The notes: generated by a model from the sequence alone, not told the origin. 14,357 nucleotides of DNA from Anaerolineales bacterium UBA3905 (GCA_002391565.1 DGFH01000015.1:2806-17162); one strand, 5' to 3'; counted from the stretch's first letter, positions 1 to 6,399 are shown. Translations and numbers: made by a program.

Positions 1-144
1 CGCCGGCTGCATCAGCCAGAACGCCGCCATCATCGCCACCAGCATTGCGACCAGCCGCACGCTGGCGCGCAACCACAGTGGCCCACCTTGGGGAGTGGAC
101 GCGCCGACCCGCGCCGCGTCCGTGAGTCTGTTGGGGTGCTGCAT
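1..144 (-). CDS. N-terminus of an unrecognised membrane protein (partial)
   Basis: An open frame of 48 codons runs from an ATG (complement of 142-144) leftwards out of the window with no stop. A good ribosome site (AGAGG, 6-8 nt upstream on the minus strand) supports the start. The first 22 or so residues are polar (MQHPNRLTDAARVG...). A hydrophobic stretch follows at about residues 27-46 (LWLRASVRLVAMLVAMMA), which looks like a signal anchor or first membrane helix with arginines on its cytoplasmic side. No family can be assigned from 48 residues. The gene starts 38 nt downstream of the tRNA-Leu gene on the same strand with no terminator between them, so it is probably read from the tRNA promoter. 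That the gene is real is fairly sure; its function is unknown. Confidence 0.6.
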   Translation of the reverse strand, partial: MQHPNRLTDAARVGASTPQGGPLWLRASVRLVAMLVAMMAAFWLMQPA

Positions 145-182
145 GGTATCCTCTTTGTCTACTCATCTGGCCCTCCCCCAAG

Positions 183-263
183 TAGGTCGGGTGGGATTCG
201 AACCCACACGAGTTGCCTCGGCGGATTTTAAGTCCGCTGCGTCTGCCCTTCCGCCACCGACCC
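183..263 (-). tRNA. tRNA-Leu (anticodon UAA)
   Basis: The reverse complement folds into a class II tRNA. The acceptor strands GGGTCGG and CCGACCT pair (the first pair is G-U) and the discriminator base is A. The D arm has the leucine-type GGCGGAA...GGCAGACGC. The anticodon stem-loop is GCGGA-CTTAAAA-TCCGC, giving anticodon TAA. The long variable arm CGAG-GCAA-CTCG and the T arm GTGGG-TTCGAAT-CCCAC are both intact. The 3' CCA is not encoded. At 81 nt it is slightly short for tRNA-Leu because the D loop is compact. It reads UUA, and UUG by wobble. A promoter on the same strand lies at 366-394. Confidence 0.96.
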
Positions 264-477
264 GCATTGCCAGATTCGTCCAAGATCGTGCGCGCCACTG
301 TTACTTCGCTTCGCCGAAACCACCCATGTGTACGCGCCGATTAGGTCGAATCTCAAATCATCACTATGATAGTCATGGATGCGCTTATTGTCAACCATTT
401 TTATTACATAGATCGACCAATTTTCCAGTAAGATTGCCAATATACGGCAACTTGCACTCGCGTGAGGAGATGATGGG
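264..477. other. Divergent intergenic region between tRNA-Leu and nitroreductase
   Basis: This AT-rich 214-nt spacer holds the tRNA promoter on the minus strand. On the plus strand, before the nitroreductase, there is only a weak promoter possibility (TTACAT at 404-409, TAAGAT at 429-434, spacer 19). A short inverted repeat TTGCC-N7-GGCAA lies at 434-450. The nitroreductase ribosome site GAGGAG is at 464-469. Confidence 0.5.
366..394 (-). promoter_or_regulatory. Sigma-70-type promoter for tRNA-Leu
   Basis: On the minus strand a perfect -35 box TTGACA (complement of 389-394) is followed after exactly 17 nt by TATCAT (complement of 366-371). It points at the tRNA-Leu gene. Transcription would begin near 359, giving a precursor leader of about 95 nt. 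It is the best promoter match seen in the window. Confidence 0.75.
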
Positions 478-1236
478 ATGGATCACCCAATACCTGTAAC
501 GTTCCCTCCGGAACTGGCGGTCTTCGGACGCCATCGCTCGGTGCGCTTTTTTCGGCCCGAGCCATTGGCGCCGGGCGACCTTGACCTGATCATCGAGGCT
601 GGGCGCCGCGCCCCCACGGACGCGCAAGGTCACATGTACAGCTTCGTGCGCATCACCGACGAGGCGCGGCGCGACCGGCTGGCAACCTTGTGCGCCAATC
701 AACAACACATCCGGGACGCCGCCGAGTTCTTCATCGTCTGTCTCGATCTCTATCGGCTCCGGCGGCTGGTGGAGCAACGCGGCGGGAAATGGGGAATGCG
801 CAATCGCATTGGCCTGATTTATGGGGCTACTGACGCCACGTTGGTGGCGCAAAACATGGTTGTCGCAGCCGAGTCGCTTGGTTACGGCGCCTGCTACATT
901 GGCGCAGTGCAAAATCACACCGATGTTATTGCCCAAGAATTGGCGTTGCCGCCCGGCGTGTTGCCGCTATATGGGCTATGCATCGGCGTCATCGACCCGG
1001 AAAAATACCCGCCAGTCAAGCCGCGCATCCCGCGCGCGCTCTGCTTTTTCGAGAACAGCTACCCGGCCGACTTTTCTGCCGCCGAGCTGGAATCGGCTTA
1101 TGCAGCCATGAGCGTCAAGCGTGATTGGTACGAAAGCATCCACACCTACTTTGCAGCAGGCGGCACAATGGAACATCGCGAGCCAGTGATGGCGCGTGCG
1201 CTCCGGCAACAGGCGCTCGACCCACAGCCGCTGTAG
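478..1236 (+). CDS. NfsA/FRP-type nitroreductase family oxidoreductase
   Basis: Predicted FMN-dependent, NADPH-preferring oxidoreductase of the NfsA group. Such enzymes reduce nitroaromatics, quinones or flavins two electrons at a time in the cytoplasm. Length (252 aa) is normal. The N-terminal FMN-phosphate motif GRHRSVRFF (17-25) is present, followed by RAPTDAQGHMYSF (44-56), the position where the family has its APSSxxxQ segment. The dimer/FMN segment GYGACYIGAVQNHTDVIAQEL is followed by LPLYGLCIG. Next comes KPRIP...FFENSY, which matches the KPRLP...HENSY block typical of NfsA rather than NfsB. The C-terminal arginine-rich tail (HREPVMARALRQQ) is where NfsA has its NADPH-binding arginine. 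The start is fixed by GAGGAG 8 nt upstream. It forms an operon with the NFACT gene 7 nt downstream. Physiological substrate unknown; family call confident. Confidence 0.88.
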   Translation: MDHPIPVTFPPELAVFGRHRSVRFFRPEPLAPGDLDLIIEAGRRAPTDAQGHMYSFVRITDEARRDRLATLCANQQHIRDAAEFFIVCLDLYRLRRLVEQRGGKWGMRNRIGLIYGATDATLVAQNMVVAAESLGYGACYIGAVQNHTDVIAQELALPPGVLPLYGLCIGVIDPEKYPPVKPRIPRALCFFENSYPADFSAAELESAYAAMSVKRDWYESIHTYFAAGGTMEHREPVMARALRQQALDPQPL

Positions 1237-1243
1237 CTCAACC

Positions 1244-2974
1244 ATGCACTTCGACGCACTGACGCTGGCCTGCATGGCCGCCGAACTCAATCAGACGCTC
1301 TGCCCAGGACGGGTTCAGCAAGTGATGCTGGTCGATGAACACACACTTGGGCTGGAAGTGTACACGCCTGGCACGCGCCATCAACTCCTGCTGGCGCTGC
1401 AGCCCGGCGTTGCGCGCATCCACACCGTGAGCTACAAACTGCGCCGCGGCGTCGGCGAAACGCCTCTGCTCTTGCTCCTGCGCAAATATGTACGCGACGC
1501 CCGGCTTATCGCCATCACCCAGCCGGACCCGACCGAGCGCGTGCTGCGGTTGGACTTCGAGCATCCAGACACAGGTGCGACCACGCTGGTCGTCGAACTG
1601 ATCGGGCGTCAGCCCAATGCCCTGCTGCTCAATCCTGCCGGGCGTATACTGGAGTGTCTGCATCACCTGCCAGCGGTGGGTGAGGGACGCGCACTGCTGC
1701 CGGGACGCCCCTACATAGCGCCGCCGGCCCCCACTAAATTGCCGCCTTTTGACGATGGCAGCGCCGACTACTATGCACGGCTTGCCCAGATTGTGACGCA
1801 GCCCGGCCCGTTGTGGAAGACATTGGTGGCGGGGATCGCCGGCCTTAGCCCAACGGCGGCGCGCGAGATTGCCTGGCGCGTGCAGGACGATTCTGGCGCC
1901 GCTCAGGAAGTTCAGGTGTTGGCGGTGGCGCAGGCCCTGCAGGAATTATGGGCGCCGGTGCACAGTGGAGCATGGCGCCCCGGCTTGATCGAGGAGGCCG
2001 GGGTGCAGATTGGTTTTGCCGCCTATCCGATCCATTTTCGCGGCCGGTTCCTCCCCCAACCGTCGCTGAGTGTGGCGTTGGAGCGCTTCTTCGCCGCCGA
2101 TAGCGGCGCGCCGTCGATCGATCCGTATGCGGCGTTGCGTCGCCAGGTGTTGGCGCAAATCGCACGGGCGGAGCGCCAGCTCACGCGCCGGTTGGCGGCG
2201 CTGGCGGGCGACGAGCCGGCGCCCGGCGCCGCCGAATTGTTGCGCACGCAGGCAAGCTGGCTGCTGGCGTTGGCTGGCCAGTTGACGCCGGGACAGCATA
2301 CGCTCGAAGTAGACACGGGTGAGACCACGCTGAGCATTGCGCTGGACGCCGCGCTTACGCCGGTCGAGCAGGCGCAACGCATGTTCAAGCGCGCCGCCAG
2401 ACTGGAGCGCGCGGCGCAGATCATCCCACAGCGCCGCGCCGCATTGCTGGCCGACCAGGAGTTGCTTGCGCAACTGACGCTAGATGCCCAGCGCGCCGCC
2501 AACCAGCCCGAACTGACGGCTGTGGTCGAGGAGTTGCGTCGCGCGGGTTTCGAGCGCACCCCAGCGCGCCGTGAACGAGTCGCCACAGGCAGTGTCAGCG
2601 GACCACTGCACTATCGCACATTGCGCGGCGCCGAGATCATCGTCGGGCGCAACGCGCGGCAGAACGAGTACGTCACCTTCAAGCTGGCGCGCAACGATGA
2701 CGCCTGGCTCCATGTGCGCGGCGTCCCTGGCGCGCACGTGATTGTACGCGCCGGGGACGCCGCGCCAGATGAACGTGATATTCTGGCGGCGGCGCAATTG
2801 GCAGCCTATCACTCCAGCGTGCGCGGCGAGCGCCGGGTCGATGTGATCGTGACGATGCGGCGGTGGGTGAGCCGTGCGCCCGGTGGGCGCCTTGGGCAGG
2901 TGATCGTGGCAAGAGAAAGCGTGGTCAGCGTCCCGGCGGAGGAGCCAGACGACGTGAAATCAGAGCAATCATGA
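1244..2974 (+). CDS. rqcH: NFACT family protein, Rqc2/RqcH homologue
   Basis: Predicted ribosome-quality-control factor. In bacteria RqcH binds stalled 50S-peptidyl-tRNA and recruits tRNA-Ala to add C-terminal alanine tails. The 576-aa frame starts at MHFDALTLACMAAEL, the canonical NFACT-N opening; an upstream in-frame ATG at 1196 lies inside the preceding gene and is rejected. NFACT-N covers about 1-230, with VELIGRQPNALLLNPAGRIL at 117-136 and GRPYIAPP following. A helix-hairpin-helix segment is centred on GIAGLSPTAAREIAWRV. A charged helical coiled-coil region (AQRMFKRAARLERAAQ...VVEELRRAG) occupies about 375-440. NFACT-R follows at 457-560, with GAEIIVGRNARQNE (462-475), DDAWLHVRGVPGAHVI (485-500) and a serine/arginine turn (YHSSVRGERRV). 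The usual Asp-Arg motif reads Glu98-Arg99. No ribosome site is visible, so translation is probably coupled to the nitroreductase 7 nt upstream. Confidence 0.92.
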   Translation: MHFDALTLACMAAELNQTLCPGRVQQVMLVDEHTLGLEVYTPGTRHQLLLALQPGVARIHTVSYKLRRGVGETPLLLLLRKYVRDARLIAITQPDPTERVLRLDFEHPDTGATTLVVELIGRQPNALLLNPAGRILECLHHLPAVGEGRALLPGRPYIAPPAPTKLPPFDDGSADYYARLAQIVTQPGPLWKTLVAGIAGLSPTAAREIAWRVQDDSGAAQEVQVLAVAQALQELWAPVHSGAWRPGLIEEAGVQIGFAAYPIHFRGRFLPQPSLSVALERFFAADSGAPSIDPYAALRRQVLAQIARAERQLTRRLAALAGDEPAPGAAELLRTQASWLLALAGQLTPGQHTLEVDTGETTLSIALDAALTPVEQAQRMFKRAARLERAAQIIPQRRAALLADQELLAQLTLDAQRAANQPELTAVVEELRRAGFERTPARRERVATGSVSGPLHYRTLRGAEIIVGRNARQNEYVTFKLARNDDAWLHVRGVPGAHVIVRAGDAAPDERDILAAAQLAAYHSSVRGERRVDVIVTMRRWVSRAPGGRLGQVIVARESVVSVPAEEPDDVKSEQS

Positions 2975-2997
2975 CCGACCGCGCGACCTGTAGTTCG

Positions 2998-3032
2998 TGA
3001 CAGTTGACGAATGACGGTTGACAAATCACAAA
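2998..3032. repeat. Heptanucleotide tandem repeat, TGACRRW type
   Basis: Four heptamers are in exact phase: TGACAGT, TGACGAA, TGACGGT and TGACAAA (2998-3025). A degenerate fifth, TCACAAA, follows. They lie between the ends of the convergent NFACT gene and the 143-aa gene. A 19-nt piece, TTGACGAATGACGGTTGAC (3004-3022), recurs inverted with few changes at 3540-3559, on the other side of that small gene. Confidence 0.8.
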
Positions 3033-3044
3033 AGGCGCTCCAAA

Positions 3045-3476
3045 TCAAAAATCGATGTCAATTCCCCCGCGTCGTTTGGGCGGCTCAGATTTGGGTGGTG
3101 CAGGGGCGTCATGCTCTTCATCGATCCAGTCATCGAGAATCGCGCGCAGCGCCATCAAGGTCTCCTTACGGGCGGCGACGGCATGCACCCAGAAATCTTC
3201 CGGCAACCCCAGATCATTGTGGCGCAGTTCCTCCACGATGCCGGTGGCGCCATCCAGCAACCAGAGTAGTGCGTTGAAGGCGCCTTCGCGTTCCGCCGCC
3301 GGGCGGCGACCAGGTTTGCTGTAACGCGGCCGATAGTCGCGCTGTCGCGCACGCTGCCGTGCATTGCTGCGTTGCCACTCGTCATCAGCCAGGTCGTCGA
3401 GCAGGTCGTAGTCGTCGTCTGCACGATCGTCGTAGCGTGGGTTGGGGTCATTGGATGGTGCGCCGTTGCCGCGCAT
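3045..3476 (-). CDS. Hypothetical protein with acidic N-terminus and helical core
   Basis: A 143-aa protein of unknown function. The start is supported by GTGAGG just upstream of the ATG. The layout is strongly segmented: an Asp-rich stretch (11-35, with YDDRADDDYDLLDDLADDE), an Arg-rich stretch (36-60), a hydrophobic/amphipathic helical core (63-122, containing NALLWLLDGATGIVEELRHN and LGLPEDFWVHAVAARKETL), then a Pro/Lys/Arg tail ending GGIDIDF. No signal peptide or membrane helix is seen. The core resembles small conserved proteins I associate with Chloroflexota, but I cannot name a family or function. It is convergent with the NFACT gene and follows the GNAT gene on the same strand. Both its flanks carry related TGACG-type repeats in opposite orientation. 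Confidence 0.78.
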   Translation of the reverse strand: MRGNGAPSNDPNPRYDDRADDDYDLLDDLADDEWQRSNARQRARQRDYRPRYSKPGRRPAAEREGAFNALLWLLDGATGIVEELRHNDLGLPEDFWVHAVAARKETLMALRAILDDWIDEEHDAPAPPKSEPPKRRGGIDIDF

Positions 3477-3516
3477 GGCACCTCACAAGTTTTTCTTTGA
3501 GTAGGAGCGACTTTTC

Positions 3517-3599
3517 CGTCACACGTCAATCCGTTACGCGTCAATCCGTCGCTCGTCAATCCATCATGCGCGCACGTGTGACGCCTGACGAGTGACGGC
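3517..3599. repeat. 15-bp tandem repeats inside an inverted repeat, then TGACGNN heptamers
   Basis: Three 15-bp units start at 3524, 3539 and 3554 (CGTCAATCCGTTACG, CGTCAATCCGTCGCT, CGTCAATCCATCATG). They are bracketed by a perfect 10-bp inverted repeat: CGTCACACGT at 3517-3526 and ACGTGTGACG at 3574-3583. Three in-phase heptamers follow (TGACGCC, TGACGAG, TGACGGC at 3579-3599), running directly into the stop codon of the GNAT gene at 3600-3602. On the minus strand the 15-mers read as TGACG-type units, related to the array at 2998-3032. Confidence 0.85.
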
Positions 3600-4700
3600 T
3601 CATGTCTTACGCAGCGTCACCCGCATCACTTTGTAGTCAGTGGCGCCGAAGCGATATTTGTACTCTTCGTCGCCTTGCATGAAGTCGAAGACGCGACAGC
3701 CAGTGGCGATGGCGTATTGAATGGCGTAGCTCAATAACACCCAACCTGGGCTGAGCTGTGCGTGCGCGTCCGGATCGTAGCCAGAATTATACAGCCAAAA
3801 ACGCCGATCGTACTCAAAGGCAAAGAGGGTCGCCGCCTTGTCGCCATCGATGGTCAGGAAGAAGAGCCGCAACCAGCCGGCCGCCAACATCCGACGAGCG
3901 ATGGCAAGGAAAAATCGGCGCATCTGGGGCGTCATGAAATCAGCCTTGTCGGCGCGGCTGGCGCGCTGCAAGGCGATGAAGTCATCCACCTCGGCTTCAA
4001 GCACGTGTTCCGGCCCGACCAGATATAGACCAACAGTGGCTTCGCGCTCGGCGCGGCGCTGTTTGCGACGGATCTCGTGACGCTGTTTCTTATCCACCTG
4101 CGTCTGTAAATACTCTTCATACCGCATAGGAAGGTGGAATTGCGGCGCTGTATCTTCCTGGATCACCGGCGCTTGCAGACCGAATGGCGCCGCCAACGCC
4201 GGCAAGAGCTGATAGGTCAAGCTGGCTTCGGGCAGGTTGCAGATGTCGACAATATCCCAGGCGGGCGCTTCGGGGCTGTGCAGCCAGGCAAGCAAGGCCG
4301 CGTAGACTTCCTGTTCGCGGTCGCGCTCGGCGATGATGTCAAGATAGTCGCTGACCTCGATACAGCCGACCAGGTTAAATTGGCGTTTGCCGGCGTCGGG
4401 GCCACTCTCCAGCGTGTGTAGAAAGAGCGGTGCAATCCCGACCAGCGCCCTGCTCTGCGGACAACGAAACGCCACAATCCAAAGATCACCCTGCCCCAAC
4501 GACGCCCACCAGGTCGTCTGCCACTCATGCGTGAGGAAGATTGAATTGAAGCGAGTGCGAGCGACCAGATCGTTCCATTCAGCCGCTAACACCTCGAAAC
4601 CGGTGGGGCGGACATCCGGGCCATAGGCAATCGATAGCAGCGGAGCTGCATGAGCAGCCGGGGTAGTCGGTGCATCCTGTGTCAGACAATCGCTGTTCAT
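3600..4700 (-). CDS. GNAT-fold acetyltransferase, BcsL/CelD type (Acetyltransf_6)
   Basis: Predicted cytoplasmic acyltransferase of the GNAT_acetyltransferase_6 / FemAB-like superfamily, whose members modify envelope polysaccharides or peptidoglycan precursors. The substrate here is unknown. Length is 366 aa, usual for the family. The N-terminal lobe has FNSIFLTHEWQTTWW (51-65) and GIAPLFLH. The mid-region basic helix DKKQRHEIRRKQRRAER (203-219) is the familiar K-x-R-x-x-I-R-R signature. The C-terminal lobe has GWLRLFFLTIDGDKAATLFAFEYD (275-298), YNSGYDPDAHAQLSPGWVLL (304-323) and the hallmark FDFMQGDEEYKYRFG (338-352). The ATG at 4700 is preferred over in-frame ATGs up to 4898: homology starts after it, an AGGAG...AGGG purine run precedes it, and the upstream ATGs would overlap the neighbouring gene. 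A hairpin and possible promoter lie at 4721-4784. Confidence 0.87.
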   Translation of the reverse strand: MNSDCLTQDAPTTPAAHAAPLLSIAYGPDVRPTGFEVLAAEWNDLVARTRFNSIFLTHEWQTTWWASLGQGDLWIVAFRCPQSRALVGIAPLFLHTLESGPDAGKRQFNLVGCIEVSDYLDIIAERDREQEVYAALLAWLHSPEAPAWDIVDICNLPEASLTYQLLPALAAPFGLQAPVIQEDTAPQFHLPMRYEEYLQTQVDKKQRHEIRRKQRRAEREATVGLYLVGPEHVLEAEVDDFIALQRASRADKADFMTPQMRRFFLAIARRMLAAGWLRLFFLTIDGDKAATLFAFEYDRRFWLYNSGYDPDAHAQLSPGWVLLSYAIQYAIATGCRVFDFMQGDEEYKYRFGATDYKVMRVTLRKT

Positions 4701-4720
4701 CAAGTACGTTTCCCTTCTCC

Positions 4721-4755
4721 TTGCAGAGCGCGCATAGAGTCTGCGCGCTCTGCAA
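4721..4755 (-). promoter_or_regulatory. Perfect 14-bp inverted repeat in the GNAT gene leader
   Basis: TTGCAGAGCGCGCA (4721-4734) and TGCGCGCTCTGCAA (4742-4755) are exact inverted copies around a 7-nt loop (4735-4741). On the minus strand the structure sits at the start of the predicted mRNA, and its 3' foot touches the purine-rich ribosome site of the GNAT gene. No T-run follows on either strand, so it is not a normal intrinsic terminator. An operator for a dimeric regulator or a 5' leader hairpin affecting translation fit better. Confidence 0.7.
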
Positions 4756-4756
4756 A

Positions 4757-4784
4757 GTATAGCGGAGGCGTCAGAGTGCAACAA
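4757..4784 (-). promoter_or_regulatory. Possible promoter of the GNAT gene
   Basis: On the minus strand TATACT (complement of 4757-4762) resembles a good -10 box. TTGTTG (complement of 4779-4784) lies 16 nt upstream as a modest -35. Initiation near 4750 would place the 14-bp palindrome at the very 5' end of the mRNA. Confidence 0.4.
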
Positions 4785-4833
4785 GTAGGATTGCGCCCCA
4801 AAATGGATGTCTGAGGATGAAGTGGGCAGGCGC

Positions 4834-6399
4834 TCACGGCGCGGTGTTCGAGCCGCGATATTGGCGGATGAGCCAGACCAACATACCGATGATGGCAATG
4901 CTCCCCACCATCACACCGACCCAGAGCAGCACTTCGCCAGGGGAGCGACCAAACCACAGCATGGCGCCTAGCGCAGGTTGCGCTGCCCGGGCGTCGCTCG
5001 CCGCCACAGTTACCACGACAGGATCACCTGAATTGAGCAGGATGGCATTGGGGTCGCTCGTTACAGCTGCACCACTATCCATGGCGGTTGCGAAGGGCAG
5101 CGGCGTATCGGTCGCCGTGATCGTGGGTGTGGGCGTGTGCGTGGGCGGTGAAGTCGGCGTCGGGATCGGCGTTGGCGGGAAACAGAGTGTCAAGGTCACA
5201 TCGTCGATGAATTGCCAGGTGCGGAGATTGTTGCCATCGTTGAGCACGTTGAAGTAGATGAACAGCGGGCGTCCCCGAAAATTGGTCAGGTCTACGGTGG
5301 ATTGCACCCAGGCGCCGCCGTTGAGCCGCGCACTGTAAGGCACCGCCAGCGTCGATAGATCCATGTTGAGCAGCACCAATTCCTGGCGATCCACCAAAAT
5401 CATGCGCGGCGCCTCGGTGAGCACGCCCTCTTCGGTGCGGTCGAAGTGCCACCAGCTGAGCTTGGCGACATTGGCGGTCGTTGGCAGATTGATAGCCTGC
5501 CGGATCGACGAGAAGCTCTCTTTCCCAGACACACCCGGTGTGGTGGCAGGATCGATGCCCAACCGCACCGAACGCACACCGCTGCGCACAGGGCTGCTCA
5601 CATACGACGCCGGCGCCGGGTCATCGCCAAAAATCCAGGCAGTGTCATTCTCGAAGCTGCCGTTGGGAATCTCGTTTGTCACGCAACCTTCTGGCAGCGG
5701 CGTCGGCAATGGCGTCGGGGTCGTCGTCAGCGTGACTGTGGGTGTGGGTGTGGCGGTGGAGGGCGTCGGGCAGGCGATGATCGACACGTCGTCCACATAC
5801 ATCCAGGTTTTACTACCCACGCCATCGTTGTTGACGCCAAAGATCAAGGTGATCTGTTGCCCCGCCAGGCTATTGAGTGGGAAACTGTTGACGGCCTGCC
5901 AGGTCGTGCTGTTCTGCTTCGTATTGGGAACCACCGGGATGATTGAGCCGTTCGAGGTCTGGATATTTACGAACTGCACATCGGCGTCGCTGATATCGAG
6001 ATCAAACTTGGGAAACCACTGAAAGGACAGGTTGATGTCGAAGCCGGCAGGCAGGTTGATCGTCTGGCGGATGCTGCTGGCAATATTCTGATTAGGGTCG
6101 CTGGCGGTCAGGCCAATGCGTGCGGAGAAGGTGCCTCCAATCTTGACGGAGGGATCGGCCACGACAAAGCCCTGCGGGCTCCAGTTTAAGAAAATGGGGG
6201 ACTCAAACGCACCGTTCGTCACCAACTCGGAGCAGCCGACAGGGGGCGTTGGGTATGCCGCTGCCCCGCTGGCAGGTGCAGCCGCCAGTGGGGCCGTTGC
6301 CACCACCAGCAGCAATAAAACGATAAGAGTCAGTGTGGGCGCCCGCGTCGCTACACCAGTCACATTGAGCAGATCATTCTTGTGCGGATGATGAGGCAA
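4834..6399 (-). CDS. Secreted, C-terminally anchored protein with two beta-sandwich-like domains
   Basis: A predicted surface protein of unknown ligand. The start is taken at TTG (complement of 6397-6399), because AGGAGG lies 7 nt upstream; the in-frame ATG at 6462 has no ribosome site. The product is 521 aa. A signal peptide covers about 1-41, with hydrophobic core LTLIVLLLLVVATAPLAA. Domain 1 (55-210) and domain 2 (238-406) are homologous: each opens GC....NG.FE, carries SSIRQ.INLP and ends T W.(Y/F)(V/I)DDV followed by Cys. This is a jelly-roll/CBM-like arrangement. Pro-Thr linkers (211-236 and 407-435) separate the parts. A single transmembrane helix (VLLWVGVMVGSIAIIGMLVWLI, 490-511) and a basic tail close the protein. 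No catalytic motif is seen. It is divergent from the LAL regulator. Carbohydrate or cell-surface binding is inference. Confidence 0.8.
   Translation of the reverse strand: MPHHPHKNDLLNVTGVATRAPTLTLIVLLLLVVATAPLAAAPASGAAAYPTPPVGCSELVTNGAFESPIFLNWSPQGFVVADPSVKIGGTFSARIGLTASDPNQNIASSIRQTINLPAGFDINLSFQWFPKFDLDISDADVQFVNIQTSNGSIIPVVPNTKQNSTTWQAVNSFPLNSLAGQQITLIFGVNNDGVGSKTWMYVDDVSIIACPTPSTATPTPTVTLTTTPTPLPTPLPEGCVTNEIPNGSFENDTAWIFGDDPAPASYVSSPVRSGVRSVRLGIDPATTPGVSGKESFSSIRQAINLPTTANVAKLSWWHFDRTEEGVLTEAPRMILVDRQELVLLNMDLSTLAVPYSARLNGGAWVQSTVDLTNFRGRPLFIYFNVLNDGNNLRTWQFIDDVTLTLCFPPTPIPTPTSPPTHTPTPTITATDTPLPFATAMDSGAAVTSDPNAILLNSGDPVVVTVAASDARAAQPALGAMLWFGRSPGEVLLWVGVMVGSIAIIGMLVWLIRQYRGSNTAP

Noticed and set aside
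228..440. 70-codon minus-strand frame overlapping tRNA-Leu
   Set aside because: It runs into the tRNA and spans its promoter; no ribosome site or homology is apparent.
95..499. 134-codon plus-strand frame
   Set aside because: It crosses the tRNA gene antisense and the divergent promoter region; its sequence reflects the tRNA complement.
391..936. 181-codon minus-strand open frame opposite the nitroreductase
   Set aside because: Shadow of a well-supported gene. It has no domain, and its 5' part covers the nitroreductase leader and ribosome site.
1946..2586. Overlapping minus-strand frames of 175 and 187 codons inside the NFACT gene
   Set aside because: Both are Arg/Ala/Ser-rich frames opposite conserved NFACT sequence with no independent support.
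3517..3599. CRISPR-like look of the repeats
   Set aside because: Units are 15 bp and directly adjacent, without unique spacers of 25-40 bp, and no cas genes are nearby.
5087..5191. GT-rich repeated DNA (also 5697-5760 and 11205-11255)
   Set aside because: These are the coding sequences of Pro-Thr linkers in the two exported proteins, not independent repeats.
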